DNA of 64,000 nt from Anopheles merus (Eukaryota > Arthropoda > Insecta > Diptera > Culicidae): NCBI RefSeq assembly GCF_017562075.2, contig NC_054082.1:2970550-3034549 (forward strand), in the 5' to 3' direction. Shown piece after piece: positions 62,564 to 64,000 of the stretch. A program made the position numbers and the translations under genes. The notes beneath the pieces were generated by a model, which was not told the DNA's origin, made no database searches, and saw nothing but the letters and a program-made list of their open reading frames with translations. The stretch's first letter is position 1. Each line of letters starts with the position of its first letter.

Positions 62564-64000
62564 CTAGACGATGAATTGATTACGCTATTCAGCGAGGCGT
62601 AAAATGCCGCTGCCGTTGTTATGCAAACGTTCATCATGCTCCGGAGAGAAGCTTTATAAAATTTCTCTCTGAAATCTCCATAATCCGGTTATTTATGGCA
62701 CGGTGGTGAAGGCTTGAGAAAAGAAGTGCCGCCCCACATGCGAAATAAAAGGATTCGACCGACCGACCGAAGATCTTTGCGAGTACTACGGTGCCCCGGC
62801 AAAAGACGAATGATAATGCCCCGGTGTGTGTGTACCGGTATTCCGGCTTTTCAAAACTGGGATACAGCAGCGCCCTTATTTTTTCACTCTCAATGCGCGA
62901 AGCTCGTTGCTCCTTTTGGGAGTTCTGGATCTCCTTTTGTACAAAGCGCGATGCATACCAAACCACATCTCTCGTGTGTGTGTGTGTGTGTTTGGTAGTG
63001 AGTAATGCCATGTCTTTCAATTACGAATTCATTTCATTTAAACTTCTTCGCCCCCGAAAGCCTCACCGCAGCAGCAGAAGAAAATCCATCTGCTGCAATG
63101 AATAAAATGAAGAAAGCAATGCTCCTTCCGAGTGTCTTGCGCGTACGGTCGGTCGGTACCGCTGAATGTTTTATTTAAACTTTAACTGGTGCCTTACCTC
63201 CGAAAGACACACGACGCCGGTTGGAGGAGGATCAAGTTGTGTGCAGTGCTTGTTGCGTAAATATTGCCTCCGCAACGCACCACACACCGGGTCGGTTTGC
63301 GAGAGATCCTTGCGAGATTATCCTACTTCGCGAAGGAGAGGGACAGACAGAGCGTAACGAGATTTTTTTGTGCCTTCTTTTGTTAAGAAATTCTTGAAGC
63401 AAAAGTTAGCTTTTCGGTACGAATTGTTCTGCCTATTTGGTATCTTTCAGTTTCGGTGTCTCATTTTTGTGAGTCGTTTTGACGTGCCTGGGGGCCGGGG
63501 GGAAAAAGTTAATAAAAAACAAACTTTCTCACAGTCAAACTTTCCTGCCGAGCGAGAACACAAGTATGCGCAAAGCTTGCAAATTATGGAGTGAAACTTT
63601 TGCACAATTGGAATGTGTATTTCTTTGTAGAACATTTTCCAGACATTGTTCCAGCAAAACATGGAACAATAATGTGAACTTTTCTAGAGAGTAGAAGAGC
63701 GAGAATTTTTGGAGAAATTTTTTGTGGTTTGTTAAATGGAAAATGTACTATTAATTACATTTTGATAATTTTCCCCGGACAATGGGGAAAGCGTCTCGGT
63801 TTGTTGGAATTGTTTCAAAGCCAATTATAAAACAATCTGGTGGTTTGATGCCTAGAATACCAAAACTGTTTGTGGTATACGGAACTTTAGATGCAATAAC
63901 ATAGACCATTCAAGAGTTCCTCATTTTACCTTAATTTTCATATTTTAAATATATCTTTCATAGTGCATGATCATATCTTATCATAACTCGTAGAATATAC

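Larger units (their letters stand above)
48087..64000. other. Repeat-rich noncoding region, probably intronic
   Basis: No coding exon was identified on either strand. It holds the minisatellite (50.57-51.31 kb), a recursive-splice-type site (51955), CT/TG/poly-G tracts and repeated GTTGCCA motifs, listed separately. Its many open frames are short, antisense to one another and driven by low-complexity sequence. Confidence 0.5.

Overview
This is nuclear DNA from an animal, most likely an Anopheles mosquito (An. gambiae complex or a close relative). Genes have short GT-AG introns of about 60-120 bp and GC-rich exons. They sit in AT-richer spacers full of CA/TG, GA/CT and CAA microsatellites and homopolymer C/G runs. 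Protein content is typical of insects and there are no bacterial-type operons. The species call is inference; a BLAST search would settle it.

Left part (1-7.8 kb): no complete gene. One short minus-strand first coding exon (5228-5285) suggests a gene running off the left edge, with a CA- and GA-rich leader or promoter to its right. 7.8-31.4 kb is the gene-dense block: cytosolic acetyl-CoA C-acetyltransferase (+), a possible lone terminal exon (-), an NT5DC1-type HAD phosphatase family protein (-), the U7 snRNP protein LSm10 (-), the Golgi cysteine-rich protein Glg1 (+), an unrecognised 132-aa helical protein (-), a BLVRB-like NAD(P)-binding oxidoreductase (+), COG complex subunit 1 (+), a 57-aa Gly/Lys-rich protein (-) and EDRF1 (-). 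31.4-38.2 kb holds peroxiredoxin 5 (+, with a 3.2-kb intron) and REV7/MAD2L2 (+).

Right part (38.2-64 kb): a gene-poor, repeat-rich region. It starts with a probable 5' leader and first coding exon (40725-40868, +) of an unrecognised gene, apparently followed by a very long intron. Within that interval on the opposite strand is a previously unlisted two-exon gene for a 77-aa protein (47401-48086). There is also a recursive-splice-type site (51955), a 12-bp-unit minisatellite (50.57-51.31 kb), a 361-bp TG array, and several copies of the exact 11-mer CCCTGTTGCCA.

The genes do not form one pathway; they are mostly housekeeping loci. Glg1 and COG1 share a Golgi theme, and Prx5 and possibly the NT5DC1-like protein are mitochondrial. 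No transposon, tRNA, rRNA or CRISPR was recognised. Main uncertainties are N-terminal starts, the LSm10 C-terminus, and identities of the small proteins.
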